DNA of 39,768 nucleotides, taken from the NCBI GenBank assembly GCA_002719315.1, contig PBHD01000012.1, positions 326,623 through 366,390 of the forward strand, given 5' to 3'. The translations under genes were made by a program, and so were the position numbers. The notes beneath the pieces were generated by a model that worked only from the letters and a program-made list of their open reading frames with translations, did no database searches and was not told where the DNA came from. The DNA comes from Flavobacteriaceae bacterium. Its GTDB lineage: Bacteria; Bacteroidota; Bacteroidia; Flavobacteriales; Flavobacteriaceae. Below, one piece after another: positions 10,034 through 20,283 of this stretch (positions are counted from its first letter, which is position 1; the number at the start of each line of letters is the position of its first letter).

Positions 10034-11011
10034 ATGAATATTAATTTAATTATAAATAAACTTTTTGTTTTTGCTTTCTTTTCATTTTACCTTTTTGGAC
10101 AAGAAAACTATACTCAAGAAATTCATGGCACTAAAGAAATGCTTAATTTTATTTTTATAGAAGGTGGTACATTTAATATGGGAAGTAAAAAATCAGAAAA
10201 AGGCCATTTTGGAGATGAAGGTCCAATTCATGAAGTAAAAATATCTCCATTTTGGATGAGTGAAATTGAAATTACATGGGATATCTACAATTATTTCATG
10301 TCCAGAGAAATTGATAACTCTAAAGTAGAATACAATAAAACTAACGAAGTAAATCTAGAAATTGATGCTGTTTCAAGTGCAACAACTCCTTATGTTGAAA
10401 TGAGTTTTGGAATGGGTGTTGAAAATTATCCTGCAATTTGTATGACACAACATGCGGCTGTAAAATTTTGCGAATGGCTTTCTGCTTTAACAGGAAAATT
10501 CTATAGATTACCAACAGAAGCCGAGTGGGAATATGCTTGTCGTGCTGGAACTAGTTCTTCTTATTCATTTGGAGATAATATCGAGGATTTATATCAGTAT
10601 GGTTGGTTTAAAACAAACAGCAATGACTCTTATAATAAAGTAAAACAAAAAAAACCTAACCCATGGGGTCTTTATGATATGCATGGAAATGTTTCTGAAT
10701 GGACTCTAGATCAATATATTCCTACAATATATAGAACTAGAAAACAACTTTCTGTTGACCCCTTCGAAGTTCCAAATAAAGTCTATCCAAAAACTGTAAG
10801 AGGAGGTTCATGGATGGATAACCCTTCAAGGCTAAGAAGTGCTTCACGAAGACCTTCTTCTAAAAAATGGAAAAAAAGAGATCCTCAAATACCAAAAAGT
10901 ATATGGTGGCATACTGATGCTCCTTTTGTAGGAATAAGAGTTGTAAGACCCTTAAATACCCCTAATATAGAAGAACAAAAAAAATATTGGAATAATTATA
11001 AAACTAAATAA
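10034..11011 (+). CDS. Secreted SUMF1/FGE-fold (formylglycine-generating-enzyme-like) protein
   Basis: Signal-like N terminus (LFVFAFFSFYLFGQ); FIEGGTFNMGS, RLPTEAEWEYACRAG, NPWGLYDMHGNVSEW, VRGGSWMDNPSRLRSASRR motifs. Confidence 0.9.
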   Translation: MNINLIINKLFVFAFFSFYLFGQENYTQEIHGTKEMLNFIFIEGGTFNMGSKKSEKGHFGDEGPIHEVKISPFWMSEIEITWDIYNYFMSREIDNSKVEYNKTNEVNLEIDAVSSATTPYVEMSFGMGVENYPAICMTQHAAVKFCEWLSALTGKFYRLPTEAEWEYACRAGTSSSYSFGDNIEDLYQYGWFKTNSNDSYNKVKQKKPNPWGLYDMHGNVSEWTLDQYIPTIYRTRKQLSVDPFEVPNKVYPKTVRGGSWMDNPSRLRSASRRPSSKKWKKRDPQIPKSIWWHTDAPFVGIRVVRPLNTPNIEEQKKYWNNYKTK

Positions 11012-11012
11012 A

Positions 11013-12338
11013 ATGAAAAATAAAAATATAAAGATTAAAAAGTCTAGAAGATCATTTTTAAAAAAGACTTCAACTATTGCTGGTGGTTTAATAGCCGCTC
11101 CTTTATCTCTTGATGGCATGGCCAATGTCTATGGTAATAAAAAATTAAAGCTTTCAGTGATTGGATGTGGAGGAAGAGGATCTGGAGCTGTTGTTCAAGC
11201 TCTCACAGCTGATGAAAATGTTGAATTAGTTGCCATGGCAGATGCCTTTAAAGATAGGATTGATTCAAGTTTAAAAGCAATTCAAGAACATTTTGATGGC
11301 GAAAAAAAAATATCTGTAAAAGAAAAGAATAAACTTGTTGGATTTGATGCCTATAAAAAAGCCATTGATTTATCTGATGTTGTAATTTTAACTACACCTC
11401 CTGGATTTAGACCATATCACTTTGAATATGCTATTAAAAATGAAAAACATGTTTTCATGGAAAAACCTTTAGCAACTGATCCTGTGGGAATAAGAAAAGT
11501 TTTAGAAATGGCTAAAATTGCTAAACAAAAAAAACTAAATGTAGTTGTTGGTCTACAAAGACATTATGAAAAAAAGTATATCGATTTGCACAAGAAAATC
11601 TTAGAAGGGGACATAGGTAAAATTAGAGCCGGTCAAGTTTATTGGAATGACGGAGGTGTATGGGTAAACAAAAGAAAACCTAATCAATCGGAATTAGAAT
11701 ATCAAATGAGGAATTGGTATTACTTTAATTGGCTATGTGGGGATCATATTTTAGAGCAACACATTCATAATATTGACGTTGCTAATTGGTTTATAGGAGA
11801 ATATCCTATATCAGCTCAAGGTATGGGTGGTAGAGAAGTCAGAAATGGTATTGATCATGGAGAAATTTTTGATCATCACTTTGTTGAATATACATATAAA
11901 AGTGGAGCTGTTGTTTCAAGTCAGTGTAGACATCAAAAAGGATGTATGAAAAGAGTTGATGAAGCGTTTCAAGGAACAAAAGGCTCTGTTGAAGTCGGCA
12001 AAGGTATTATAACTGATTTAGATGGTAATATTAAATATAAGTACCCTTACTCATTAGAAAACGAACCCAACCCATATCAAGTTGAACATGATAAACTATT
12101 TGCTTCTATCAGAAATGGTGATGTTATTTCAGATACAGAAAATGGAGCAAAGAGTACTTTAACTGCCATATTAGGTAGGATGGCTACTTACTCAGGAAAA
12201 AAATTAACTATGGAGGATGCTTTAAATTCAAATTTAAAATTGGTTCCTGAGGAAATGACTTGGAATAGTACTCCACCAACCTTACCCGATAAAAAAGGAA
12301 GATATAAAATTCCAATTCCTGGCAAAACTAAATTTTAA
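11013..12338 (+). CDS. Gfo/Idh/MocA-family oxidoreductase with Tat-type signal
   Basis: SRRSFLKKT twin-arginine motif; LSVIGCGGRGSGAV dinucleotide-binding motif; MEKPLATDPVGIRKV (EKP motif); GDHILEQHIHNIDVANWF. Confidence 0.92.
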   Translation: MKNKNIKIKKSRRSFLKKTSTIAGGLIAAPLSLDGMANVYGNKKLKLSVIGCGGRGSGAVVQALTADENVELVAMADAFKDRIDSSLKAIQEHFDGEKKISVKEKNKLVGFDAYKKAIDLSDVVILTTPPGFRPYHFEYAIKNEKHVFMEKPLATDPVGIRKVLEMAKIAKQKKLNVVVGLQRHYEKKYIDLHKKILEGDIGKIRAGQVYWNDGGVWVNKRKPNQSELEYQMRNWYYFNWLCGDHILEQHIHNIDVANWFIGEYPISAQGMGGREVRNGIDHGEIFDHHFVEYTYKSGAVVSSQCRHQKGCMKRVDEAFQGTKGSVEVGKGIITDLDGNIKYKYPYSLENEPNPYQVEHDKLFASIRNGDVISDTENGAKSTLTAILGRMATYSGKKLTMEDALNSNLKLVPEEMTWNSTPPTLPDKKGRYKIPIPGKTKF

Positions 12339-12341
12339 AAA

Positions 12342-13253
12342 ATGAACAGAAGATCTTTTACTAAAAATTCTATTTTGGCAGGATTAGGAATTGCTAATTT
12401 TCCAAATATAGGCATACATAACAATCCCAAAACTTATAAATATAATTTGAAATATGCTCCTCATCTTGGAATGTTTCGAAATTTAGCTGGGAATGATCCT
12501 ATTGATCAACTAAATTATATGGCAGATTTAGGGTTTAAAGCATTTGAAGATAATGGTATGAGAAACCGAGATAAAAAGCTTCAATTAAAAATGGCCTCTA
12601 CAATGAAAAAAAGAGGAATAGAAATGGGAGTATTTGTCGCGCATAAAATTTATTGGGATAAGCCTGTCCTTACAAGTGGAAACCAAAACTCAAGGGAGGA
12701 GTTTTTAGATGACATAAAAAAATCTATAGAAGTTGCTAAAAGAGTAGATGCAAAATGGATGACTGTGGTACCTGGTCATGTTGATTTGAAATTAAATTTT
12801 TCATATCAAACTGCAAATGTTATAGAAACTTTAAAAAGAGCTTCATCAATACTTGAACCACATGGCTTGACGATGGTTTTAGAGCCATTAAATTTTAGAG
12901 ATCACCCTGGATTATTTTTGTCTGAAAGTCCTCAAGCTTTCAATATATGTAAAGCTGTTGACTCTCCTTCATGTAAAATTTTATTTGATATATATCACCA
13001 ACAAATTCAAGAAGGTAATTTAATTCCTAACATTGAAAAATGTTGGGAAGAAATAGGCTACTTCCAAATTGGAGATAATCCAGGAAGAAAAGAACCTACA
13101 TCTGGTGAAATAAATTATAAAAATGTTTTTAAATATATACATTCAAAGGGGTTCAATGGAATTTTAGGCATGGAGCACGGAAACTTTTCTCCAGGTATTG
13201 AGGGAGAGAAAAAGTTAATTTTAGCCTATCAAGAAGTAGATAAATTTATTTAA
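12342..13253 (+). CDS. Sugar phosphate isomerase/epimerase (hydroxypyruvate isomerase-like TIM barrel) with Tat-like signal
   Basis: MNRRSFTKNSILAGLGIA N terminus; VLEPLNFRDHPG, ILFDIYHQQIQEGNLI, FQIGDNPGRKEPTSGEINY motifs of the AP-endonuclease-2-like barrel. Confidence 0.88.
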   Translation: MNRRSFTKNSILAGLGIANFPNIGIHNNPKTYKYNLKYAPHLGMFRNLAGNDPIDQLNYMADLGFKAFEDNGMRNRDKKLQLKMASTMKKRGIEMGVFVAHKIYWDKPVLTSGNQNSREEFLDDIKKSIEVAKRVDAKWMTVVPGHVDLKLNFSYQTANVIETLKRASSILEPHGLTMVLEPLNFRDHPGLFLSESPQAFNICKAVDSPSCKILFDIYHQQIQEGNLIPNIEKCWEEIGYFQIGDNPGRKEPTSGEINYKNVFKYIHSKGFNGILGMEHGNFSPGIEGEKKLILAYQEVDKFI

Positions 13254-14414
13254 ATGATAATTAATAAGAATTTTGTTTTAATTATAATTTCATTTTTTTT
13301 TCTAGGAAATTGTAAAAATCCAAAAAATGATAATAAAATGAGAAAAAATAAAGTCTCTATTACTAAAAGTTTTTATGGAGAAACTAAAGGCAATAAAAAA
13401 GTTGATTTATATAGCTTTAAAAATGAAAACGGAATGCAAGTAGATATAATAAATTATGGAGGGATAATTACATCTTTAAAAGTGCCTGACAAAAATGGTG
13501 AGACTGAAAATATTGTTTTAGGTTATAGTAAACTTAAGGATTATATTAATGAAAACCCTTATTTTGGATCAATTATTGGCCGTTATGGAAATAGAATAGC
13601 TAAAGGTAAATTTAATTTAAATGGTAATCAATATACCTTAGCAACTAACAATGATGAAAACCACCTTCATGGAGGTAATATTGGATTTGACAAGGTTATA
13701 TGGGATGCAGAAACTAAAATTAATTCAAATTCAAGTTCTTTGATTTTAAAATATTTAAGCAGAGATATGGAAGAAGGATATCCAGGAAATCTTTATACAA
13801 CTGTTACCTACAAAATAACAAATGATAATTCGGTTGAAATAAAATATGAAGCACAAACTGATAAAACAACCGTTATAAATTTAACTCAACATTCTTATTT
13901 TAATTTATCTGGTGATTTCAATCAATCCATTCTAAATCATAAGGTTAAAATAAATGCCAATCAATTTTTGCCTGTAAACAAATCATTAATCCCTACTGGT
14001 AATAAATTAAATGTTTCAATGACCCCTTTTGATTTTAGAGATTATAAAGAAATTAAAAAAGATATAAATGCTGATGATTTGCAATTAAATTATGGAAATG
14101 GTTATGATCATTGTTGGGTTTTAAATGATTATAAAAATGGATATAGGTTAGTAGCTTCTGCCTTTCATGAAGAAAGTGGTAGGTTAATGGAAGTCTATTC
14201 AGATCAACCTGGCCTTCAGTTTTATACTGGAAATTTTCTAGATGGAAGCCTTCCTCAAAAAGAAGAAGGTTTTTATAATTTTAGATCGGGGTTCTGTATG
14301 GAAACACAACATTTTCCTAATTCCCCCAATCAACCTGATTTTCCATCAGTAACTCTTAATCCAAATGAAAAGTATAATTCAAAAACAACTTATAAATTTA
14401 AAATTAAAGAATGA
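13254..14414 (+). CDS. galM: Aldose 1-epimerase, lipoprotein
   Basis: Lipobox-like FFFLGNC; NYGGIITSLKVPDKNG, IIGRYGNRIAKGKF, NHLHGGNIGFDK, LTQHSYFNL, GYDHCWVL, QPGLQFYTGNFLDG motifs. Confidence 0.94.
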   Translation: MIINKNFVLIIISFFFLGNCKNPKNDNKMRKNKVSITKSFYGETKGNKKVDLYSFKNENGMQVDIINYGGIITSLKVPDKNGETENIVLGYSKLKDYINENPYFGSIIGRYGNRIAKGKFNLNGNQYTLATNNDENHLHGGNIGFDKVIWDAETKINSNSSSLILKYLSRDMEEGYPGNLYTTVTYKITNDNSVEIKYEAQTDKTTVINLTQHSYFNLSGDFNQSILNHKVKINANQFLPVNKSLIPTGNKLNVSMTPFDFRDYKEIKKDINADDLQLNYGNGYDHCWVLNDYKNGYRLVASAFHEESGRLMEVYSDQPGLQFYTGNFLDGSLPQKEEGFYNFRSGFCMETQHFPNSPNQPDFPSVTLNPNEKYNSKTTYKFKIKE

Positions 14415-16531
14415 AAATAAAATACATTATATGGTCTTTTGTGTTGATTTTTTCATGTAAAAATGAATCATCAATCATTGATTATCCAAAAACAAAAAAA
14501 ATACCAATCATTGATAATTATTATCAAACTTCTGTAATTGATAATTATAGATGGTTAGAGGATGATAAAAGTAAAGAAACAAATGAATGGATAAAATCTC
14601 AAAATGAATATGCTTTTAATTATTTAAATAATATTCCATTTAAAGATGAAATAAAGAAAAAAATAAAAAGTCTATGGAATTATGAAAAAATAACAAGTCC
14701 ATTTAAAGAGGGTAAATATGATTATTATTATAAAAATGATGGCTTACAAAATCAATATATTTTATATAGAAAAAGTAAAAGTACTGAAGAAGAAGTTTTT
14801 TTGAATCCTAATAAATTCTCTGAAGACGGAACAACCTCTTTAAGAGGTGTAAGCTTTTCAAAAAATGGCAAATTCTGTGCTTATTCCATTTCTGAAGGGG
14901 GAAGCGATTGGAGAAAAATTATAATTATTGATGCTTTATCAAAAAAAATAATTGAAGATACCATAAGAAATGTAAAGTTTAGTGGAATTCAATGGAAAAA
15001 TAATGATGGTTTTTTCTACTCTAGTTATGATAAACCAAAGGGCAGTGAACTTTCAGAAATGACGGATCAACATAAACTCTATTATCATAAAATTGGAACC
15101 TCCCAAGATGAAGATTTATTAATTTTTGGAGAAAATAAAGATGAAAAACATCGATACGTTTCTGGAAATGTAACTGATGATGGAAAATATCTTTTTATAA
15201 GTGCTTCTAAATCAACTTCTGGAAATAAATTATACGTTAAAAAGCTTGATAAAGAAAATTCTCCTAAAGTAAATATTATTGATAATTATGATAATGATAC
15301 TTATTTACTTGAAAATGATGATGATGAATTCTACTTTGTTACGAATTTAAATGCTCCAAATAAAAAAGTGATAAAAACAAATTATAAAAATCCTCAAAGC
15401 AAATATTGGAAAGATTTTATTCCTGAAACAGAAAATGTATTATTTCCCTCTTCTGGTGGAGGTTATTTTTTTGCAAAGTATATGGTAAATGTTGTGAATA
15501 AAGTTTTTAAATACAACAAAAAAGGTGAAAATTTAGGAGAAATTAAACTTCCAAGTTTAGGGTCAGTTTATGGATTATCTGGAGAAAAAGAAGATTTAGA
15601 TCTATATTACACATTTACTAATTATCACTCTCCTGGTGTAATTTATAAGTATAATGTAAATTCAAAAAAATCAGAAATCTATTGGGAGCCAGAAATTGAT
15701 TTTAAATCTTCTGATTATATTTCTAATCAAGTTTTCTTTAAATCTTCAGACGGAACAAAGATTCCTATGATAATTACTCATAAAAAAGGAATTAAATATG
15801 ATGGTAAAAACCCTACCATACTATATGGATATGGTGGTTTTAATATAAGTCTAAATCCTTCATTTAGTGTCTTAAATGCTTTTTGGATGAATCAAGGTGG
15901 GGTATATGCTGTACCAAATCTTAGAGGTGGAGGAGAATTTGGTAAAGAATGGCATTTAGCTGGGACCAAATTGAACAAACAAAATGTTTTTGATGACTTT
16001 ATTTCAGCTGCTGAATATTTGTTTAAGCAAAACATTACTAGTAATAATTTCTTAGCTATTAGAGGAGGTTCAAATGGAGGGCTTTTAGTAGGTGCTGTTA
16101 TGACTAAGCGCCCTGATATAGCAAAAGTTGCTCTTCCAGCAGTTGGTGTTTTAGACATGCTTCGTTATCATAAATTTACTGCTGGTGCTGGATGGTCATA
16201 CGACTATGGAACTTCAGATGAATCAGAAGAAATGTTTAAATATTTAAAGAGCTATTCCCCTTTACATAATGTAAAAAAAGATGTTAACTACCCTTCTACT
16301 TTAATTACTACAGGAGATCACGATGATAGAGTTGTACCAGCTCATTCATATAAATTTGCCTCAGAACTACAAGAAAAAAACAAGGGATTAAATCCAATAT
16401 TTATAAGAATAGAGACTAAAGCTGGACATGGATCAGGAACTCCTGTTTCTAAAATAATAGATCTATATTCCGATATTTTTGGATTTACATTCTATAATAT
16501 GGGATACAATGTTTTACCTAAAACAAAATAA
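14411..16531 (+). CDS. Prolyl oligopeptidase family (S9A) peptidase, lipoprotein
   Basis: N-terminal SFVLIFSC lipobox; DNYRWLED, YGYGGFNISLNPSFS, AVPNLRGGGEFG, IRGGSNGGLLVGA (catalytic Ser), GDHDDRVVPAHS, GHGSGTP. Confidence 0.95.
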   Translation: MKIKYIIWSFVLIFSCKNESSIIDYPKTKKIPIIDNYYQTSVIDNYRWLEDDKSKETNEWIKSQNEYAFNYLNNIPFKDEIKKKIKSLWNYEKITSPFKEGKYDYYYKNDGLQNQYILYRKSKSTEEEVFLNPNKFSEDGTTSLRGVSFSKNGKFCAYSISEGGSDWRKIIIIDALSKKIIEDTIRNVKFSGIQWKNNDGFFYSSYDKPKGSELSEMTDQHKLYYHKIGTSQDEDLLIFGENKDEKHRYVSGNVTDDGKYLFISASKSTSGNKLYVKKLDKENSPKVNIIDNYDNDTYLLENDDDEFYFVTNLNAPNKKVIKTNYKNPQSKYWKDFIPETENVLFPSSGGGYFFAKYMVNVVNKVFKYNKKGENLGEIKLPSLGSVYGLSGEKEDLDLYYTFTNYHSPGVIYKYNVNSKKSEIYWEPEIDFKSSDYISNQVFFKSSDGTKIPMIITHKKGIKYDGKNPTILYGYGGFNISLNPSFSVLNAFWMNQGGVYAVPNLRGGGEFGKEWHLAGTKLNKQNVFDDFISAAEYLFKQNITSNNFLAIRGGSNGGLLVGAVMTKRPDIAKVALPAVGVLDMLRYHKFTAGAGWSYDYGTSDESEEMFKYLKSYSPLHNVKKDVNYPSTLITTGDHDDRVVPAHSYKFASELQEKNKGLNPIFIRIETKAGHGSGTPVSKIIDLYSDIFGFTFYNMGYNVLPKTK

Positions 16532-16538
16532 TTTATTA

Positions 16539-17879
16539 TTAGTCACTCATTATAAAGGACTCCATAAAACTGGTACTGTAATTACCAGAGATATAATCAG
16601 GATGATCCATTAACTTTCTATGAAAAGGAATAGTTGTTTTAATCCCTTCAATTAAGAATTCATCTAAGGCTCTTTTCATTTTGTTTATAGCTTCTTCTCT
16701 TGTTTGAGCTGTTGTTATTAGTTTAGCAATCATTGAATCATAATGAGGAGGGATAGAATATCCACTATAAACATGAGTGTCTAATCTTACTCCATGACCT
16801 CCCGGAAAATGAAGAGTTTCAATTTTACCTGGACTTGGTCTAAAATCATTAAAAGGATCTTCAGCGTTAATTCTGCATTCAATAGAATGCATTTTAGGAA
16901 AATAGTTTTTTCCAGAAATTTTTTCTCCTGAAGCTACTAATATTTGTTCCCTAATTAAATCAAAATCAATCACTTGCTCAGTAATAGGATGCTCAACTTG
17001 AATACGTGTATTCATTTCCATAAAATAAAATTTCTTGTGCTTATCAACTAAAAATTCAATAGTACCTGCGCCTTCATATTTAATGAACTTTGTTGCTTTG
17101 ACAGCTGCTTCTCCCATTTTTTTTCTTAATCTATCATCTAAAAAAGGTGATGGTGTTTCTTCAGTTAGCTTTTGATGTCGTCTTTGAATTGAACAATCTC
17201 TTTCAGAGAGATGACAAGCTCTACCTGAAGAATCACCAACTATCTGAATTTCAATATGTCTTGGCTCTTCAATTAACTTTTCTACATACATTCCATCATC
17301 TCCAAATGAGGCTTTTGCTTCTTTAGTAGCCGATCCCCAGGCCTTGCTAAACTCTTCTTTATTCCAAACTTCTCTCATTCCTTTACCTCCTCCTCCAGCT
17401 GTTGCCTTTAACATAATTGGATAACCAATTTTATTTCCAATTTTAAGAGCATCTTCAAAAGATTCTATAACACCTTCAGAACCAGGAATAGTTGGAATTC
17501 CGGCAGCTTTCATTGTTGCCTTAGCAGTTGCTTTATCACCCATTTTATTTATCATGTCAAATGAAGCTCCAATAAATTTTATATTATGCTCATCGCATAT
17601 TTTTGAGAATTTAGCATTTTCAGATAAAAAGCCATATCCAGGATGAATAGCATCAGCATTAGTTATTTCAGCTGCTGAAATTATATTTGAAGCTTTTAGA
17701 TAAGATTCAGAGCTAATAGCAGGGCCAATGCAAACTGCTTCATCTGCAAATCTAATATGAAGACTCTCTGCATCAGCACTAGAATAGACGGCAACAGTCT
17801 TTATTCCCATTTCTTTGCAAGTACGAATAATTCTCATTGCAATCTCTCCTCGATTAGCAATTAATATTTTATTAAACAT
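16539..17879 (-). CDS. accC: Acetyl-CoA carboxylase biotin carboxylase subunit
   Basis: [74 protein letters not shown]. Confidence 0.97.
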   Translation of the reverse strand: MFNKILIANRGEIAMRIIRTCKEMGIKTVAVYSSADAESLHIRFADEAVCIGPAISSESYLKASNIISAAEITNADAIHPGYGFLSENAKFSKICDEHNIKFIGASFDMINKMGDKATAKATMKAAGIPTIPGSEGVIESFEDALKIGNKIGYPIMLKATAGGGGKGMREVWNKEEFSKAWGSATKEAKASFGDDGMYVEKLIEEPRHIEIQIVGDSSGRACHLSERDCSIQRRHQKLTEETPSPFLDDRLRKKMGEAAVKATKFIKYEGAGTIEFLVDKHKKFYFMEMNTRIQVEHPITEQVIDFDLIREQILVASGEKISGKNYFPKMHSIECRINAEDPFNDFRPSPGKIETLHFPGGHGVRLDTHVYSGYSIPPHYDSMIAKLITTAQTREEAINKMKRALDEFLIEGIKTTIPFHRKLMDHPDYISGNYSTSFMESFIMSD

Positions 17880-17890
17880 CTTCTATATTT

Positions 17891-18367
17891 TTAAGATGGA
17901 TCAACAATAAATAAAGGTTCATCAAACTCTACTGGATTTGCATCATCAACTAAAATCTTTACAATTTTACCAGAAACTTCCGATTCAATTTCATTAAATA
18001 ATTTCATAGCTTCAATAATACAAAGTACATCTCCTTCCTTAATAGTATCTCCAACATTAACAAATGGAGCTTTTTCTGGATCAGACTTTCGATAAAATGT
18101 CCCAATTATTGGAGACTTAATTGTAATAAATTTATCCTCAGTAGATAATTCATTATTATCATTTTTAACTTTTTCAGTTTTGTTTATTATATCATTTTTT
18201 GGTTCAGGTAAAACATTTGGCTCTGAAAATTCAATTTGTTGATGCCTAATTATTTTATCGTTTCCAGATTTTATAGTTAGCTTAACATCTTTCATTTCGA
18301 GTTTAACTTCCTGAACACCTGTTTTAGCTACAAATTTGATTAAATTTTGGATTGCTTTAAGATTCAT
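17891..18367 (-). CDS. accB: Biotin carboxyl carrier protein of acetyl-CoA carboxylase
   Basis: MNLKAIQNLIKFV start preferred over the longer ORF (18412), which would overlap fabH; EAMKL biotinylation motif. Confidence 0.93.
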   Translation of the reverse strand: MNLKAIQNLIKFVAKTGVQEVKLEMKDVKLTIKSGNDKIIRHQQIEFSEPNVLPEPKNDIINKTEKVKNDNNELSTEDKFITIKSPIIGTFYRKSDPEKAPFVNVGDTIKEGDVLCIIEAMKLFNEIESEVSGKIVKILVDDANPVEFDEPLFIVDPS

Positions 18368-18378
18368 TATTTTTATTT

Positions 18379-19398
18379 TTAATATGCCCATGTTAAATAG
18401 GATGATCCCCATGTAAAACCACCACCAAAAGCAGAAAAGACAAGGCTATCTCCTAATTTAAACTTAGATTCGTAATCATGCAGTAACAATGGAATTGTAG
18501 CTGCAGTTGTATTTCCATATTTTGAAATATTCATTAACACCTTTTCTTCGCTAAGGTTTATTCTTTTTATTGTTGCATCAATAATTCTTTTATTAGCTTG
18601 ATGAGGAACTAAAAAATTAACATTTTCATTATTTAAATTATTTCTTTTAAAGATTTGTTCTGTAACATATGACATCTCTGAAACTGCATATTTAAATACA
18701 GTTTTGCCATCTTGATATATATTATGCCATCCATTATTATAACTTTCAGAGGTTGTTGGAAATAGTGAACCCCCAGCCTTAATTTTCAAGGCCATTCTGT
18801 CTTCACCATTACTTCTAAAAAACTCATCCTCCCAACCAAAATTATTTTTGCTTTTTTCAAACAATACAGCACCTCCACCATCACCAAATAATACACATGT
18901 TGCTCTATCTTTGTAGTCAACAATAGATGACATTTTATCTGCACCTATTAATAAAACTTTTTTATACCTTCCAGAATTTATATAACTAACTGCAGAACTC
19001 ATTCCATATAGAAATCCTGAACAAGCCGCTTGAAGATCATACGCAAAAGCATTTTTTGCTCCAATTTGAGAAGCCACATAAGGAGCAGTAGCAGCTACAG
19101 GTAAATCAGGTGTTATAGTAGCAACAATAACCAAATCAATTGATTCAGGATTTAATTTTTTTTTATTTATTAAATTATTTGCTGCTTTGATAGCAAGGTA
19201 TGAAGTTGCTTTTCTTGAATTATTGAGAATTCTTCTTTCTTTTATTCCTGTTCTAGAAATGATCCATTCATCAGTTGTATCTATCATTTTTTCCAAATCC
19301 TTATTAGATAAAACATGATCTGGGACATACCCCCCTATTCCTGTTATTGCTGCTTTATTCATGATTTTTTTCAAGTTATTTTGACAACTCAGCTGCAA
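18379..19398 (-). CDS. fabH: 3-oxoacyl-ACP synthase III (true start may be an internal ATG, MNKAAITGIGGYVP)
   Basis: ITGIGGYVPDHVLSN, DTTDEWIISRTGIKER, DLQAACSGFLYG, VPHQANKRIIDA, GNTTAATIP, SAFGGGFTWG motifs. Confidence 0.95.
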   Translation of the reverse strand: MQLSCQNNLKKIMNKAAITGIGGYVPDHVLSNKDLEKMIDTTDEWIISRTGIKERRILNNSRKATSYLAIKAANNLINKKKLNPESIDLVIVATITPDLPVAATAPYVASQIGAKNAFAYDLQAACSGFLYGMSSAVSYINSGRYKKVLLIGADKMSSIVDYKDRATCVLFGDGGGAVLFEKSKNNFGWEDEFFRSNGEDRMALKIKAGGSLFPTTSESYNNGWHNIYQDGKTVFKYAVSEMSYVTEQIFKRNNLNNENVNFLVPHQANKRIIDATIKRINLSEEKVLMNISKYGNTTAATIPLLLHDYESKFKLGDSLVFSAFGGGFTWGSSYLTWAY

Positions 19399-19499
19399 TT
19401 CTAGTCATAAAATTTAATGGTGAAGATAGTTTTTTTTTAATGTAATAAAAATGTTTTTATAATAAAAAAGATGATCAATTTTAAGATATAATTTTAATC

Positions 19500-19697
19500 T
19501 TATGCTTGATTCTCATCAAGAGAGTCTATTAAAACTTTACCTCTATAGTAGAGCTTTCCCTCATGCCAATGAGCTCTGTGATATAAGTGATATTCTCCTG
19601 TTTGATTACATTTAGCAATTTGCTGGTCTCTAGCCTTTATATGAGTTCTTCTTTTATCTCTTCTTGTTTTTGAAATTTTCCTTTTAGGGTGTGCCAT
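19500..19697 (-). CDS. rpmF: 50S ribosomal protein L32
   Basis: [35 protein letters not shown]. Confidence 0.96.
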   Translation of the reverse strand: MAHPKRKISKTRRDKRRTHIKARDQQIAKCNQTGEYHLYHRAHWHEGKLYYRGKVLIDSLDENQA

Positions 19698-19712
19698 ATC
19701 AATTTTTTATTT

Positions 19713-20234
19713 CTATTTAAGGTCTTTTAGTTTATCCCACCTTGAATCATTTTCAAAGCTTTGCTTTTCTAATTTTGGTTCGAGTTCTCTTAATTTAATT
19801 GTTATTTCATTTTCTAATGTTCCATCTTTAACTTTTGGATGAACCTTTCTTATTGGTAAAGATAAAATGATTGTTTCATATAAATGATTAGTTACATCAA
19901 TTTCATGTGATCCGATTGGTAAAAAAATTATTTCATCTGAAAAATTTTCACTAGTATTACTGAATTTTACAATAAAATTTGATTCAGAATTTATTTCTAA
20001 ATCAAAAGGCTCAATAGAAACATCACAAAAAACATTAACTTTTCCTGAAATAAAAAAACTCAACTCAAGAAAAGATGTTTTTTTAAGAAGTTCAACGTTA
20101 GCGATTAATTTTACATTATTAAATTCATTATAGCCTAAACTTTTAAAGAACTTATTTTCAATTGAAAAAGAAAAGTTATGCCGACCTTGTTTTAATCCAG
20201 CGAATGGAATTATAAAAAAATCTTTACTTTTCAT
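19713..20234 (-). CDS. DUF177/YceD family protein
   Basis: Length, ISGKVNVFCDVSIEPF-type motif, and position directly upstream of rpmF. Confidence 0.85.
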   Translation of the reverse strand: MKSKDFFIIPFAGLKQGRHNFSFSIENKFFKSLGYNEFNNVKLIANVELLKKTSFLELSFFISGKVNVFCDVSIEPFDLEINSESNFIVKFSNTSENFSDEIIFLPIGSHEIDVTNHLYETIILSLPIRKVHPKVKDGTLENEITIKLRELEPKLEKQSFENDSRWDKLKDLK

Positions 20235-20283
20235 AGTCCAATATTTTGATCGGCAAATTTAAAAAAAATTTGACAGGTATTTT

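Noticed and set aside
17891-18412. Overlap of accB with fabH
   Set aside because: An internal ATG at 18367 (MNLKAIQNLIKFV) fits the BCCP N terminus and removes the overlap.
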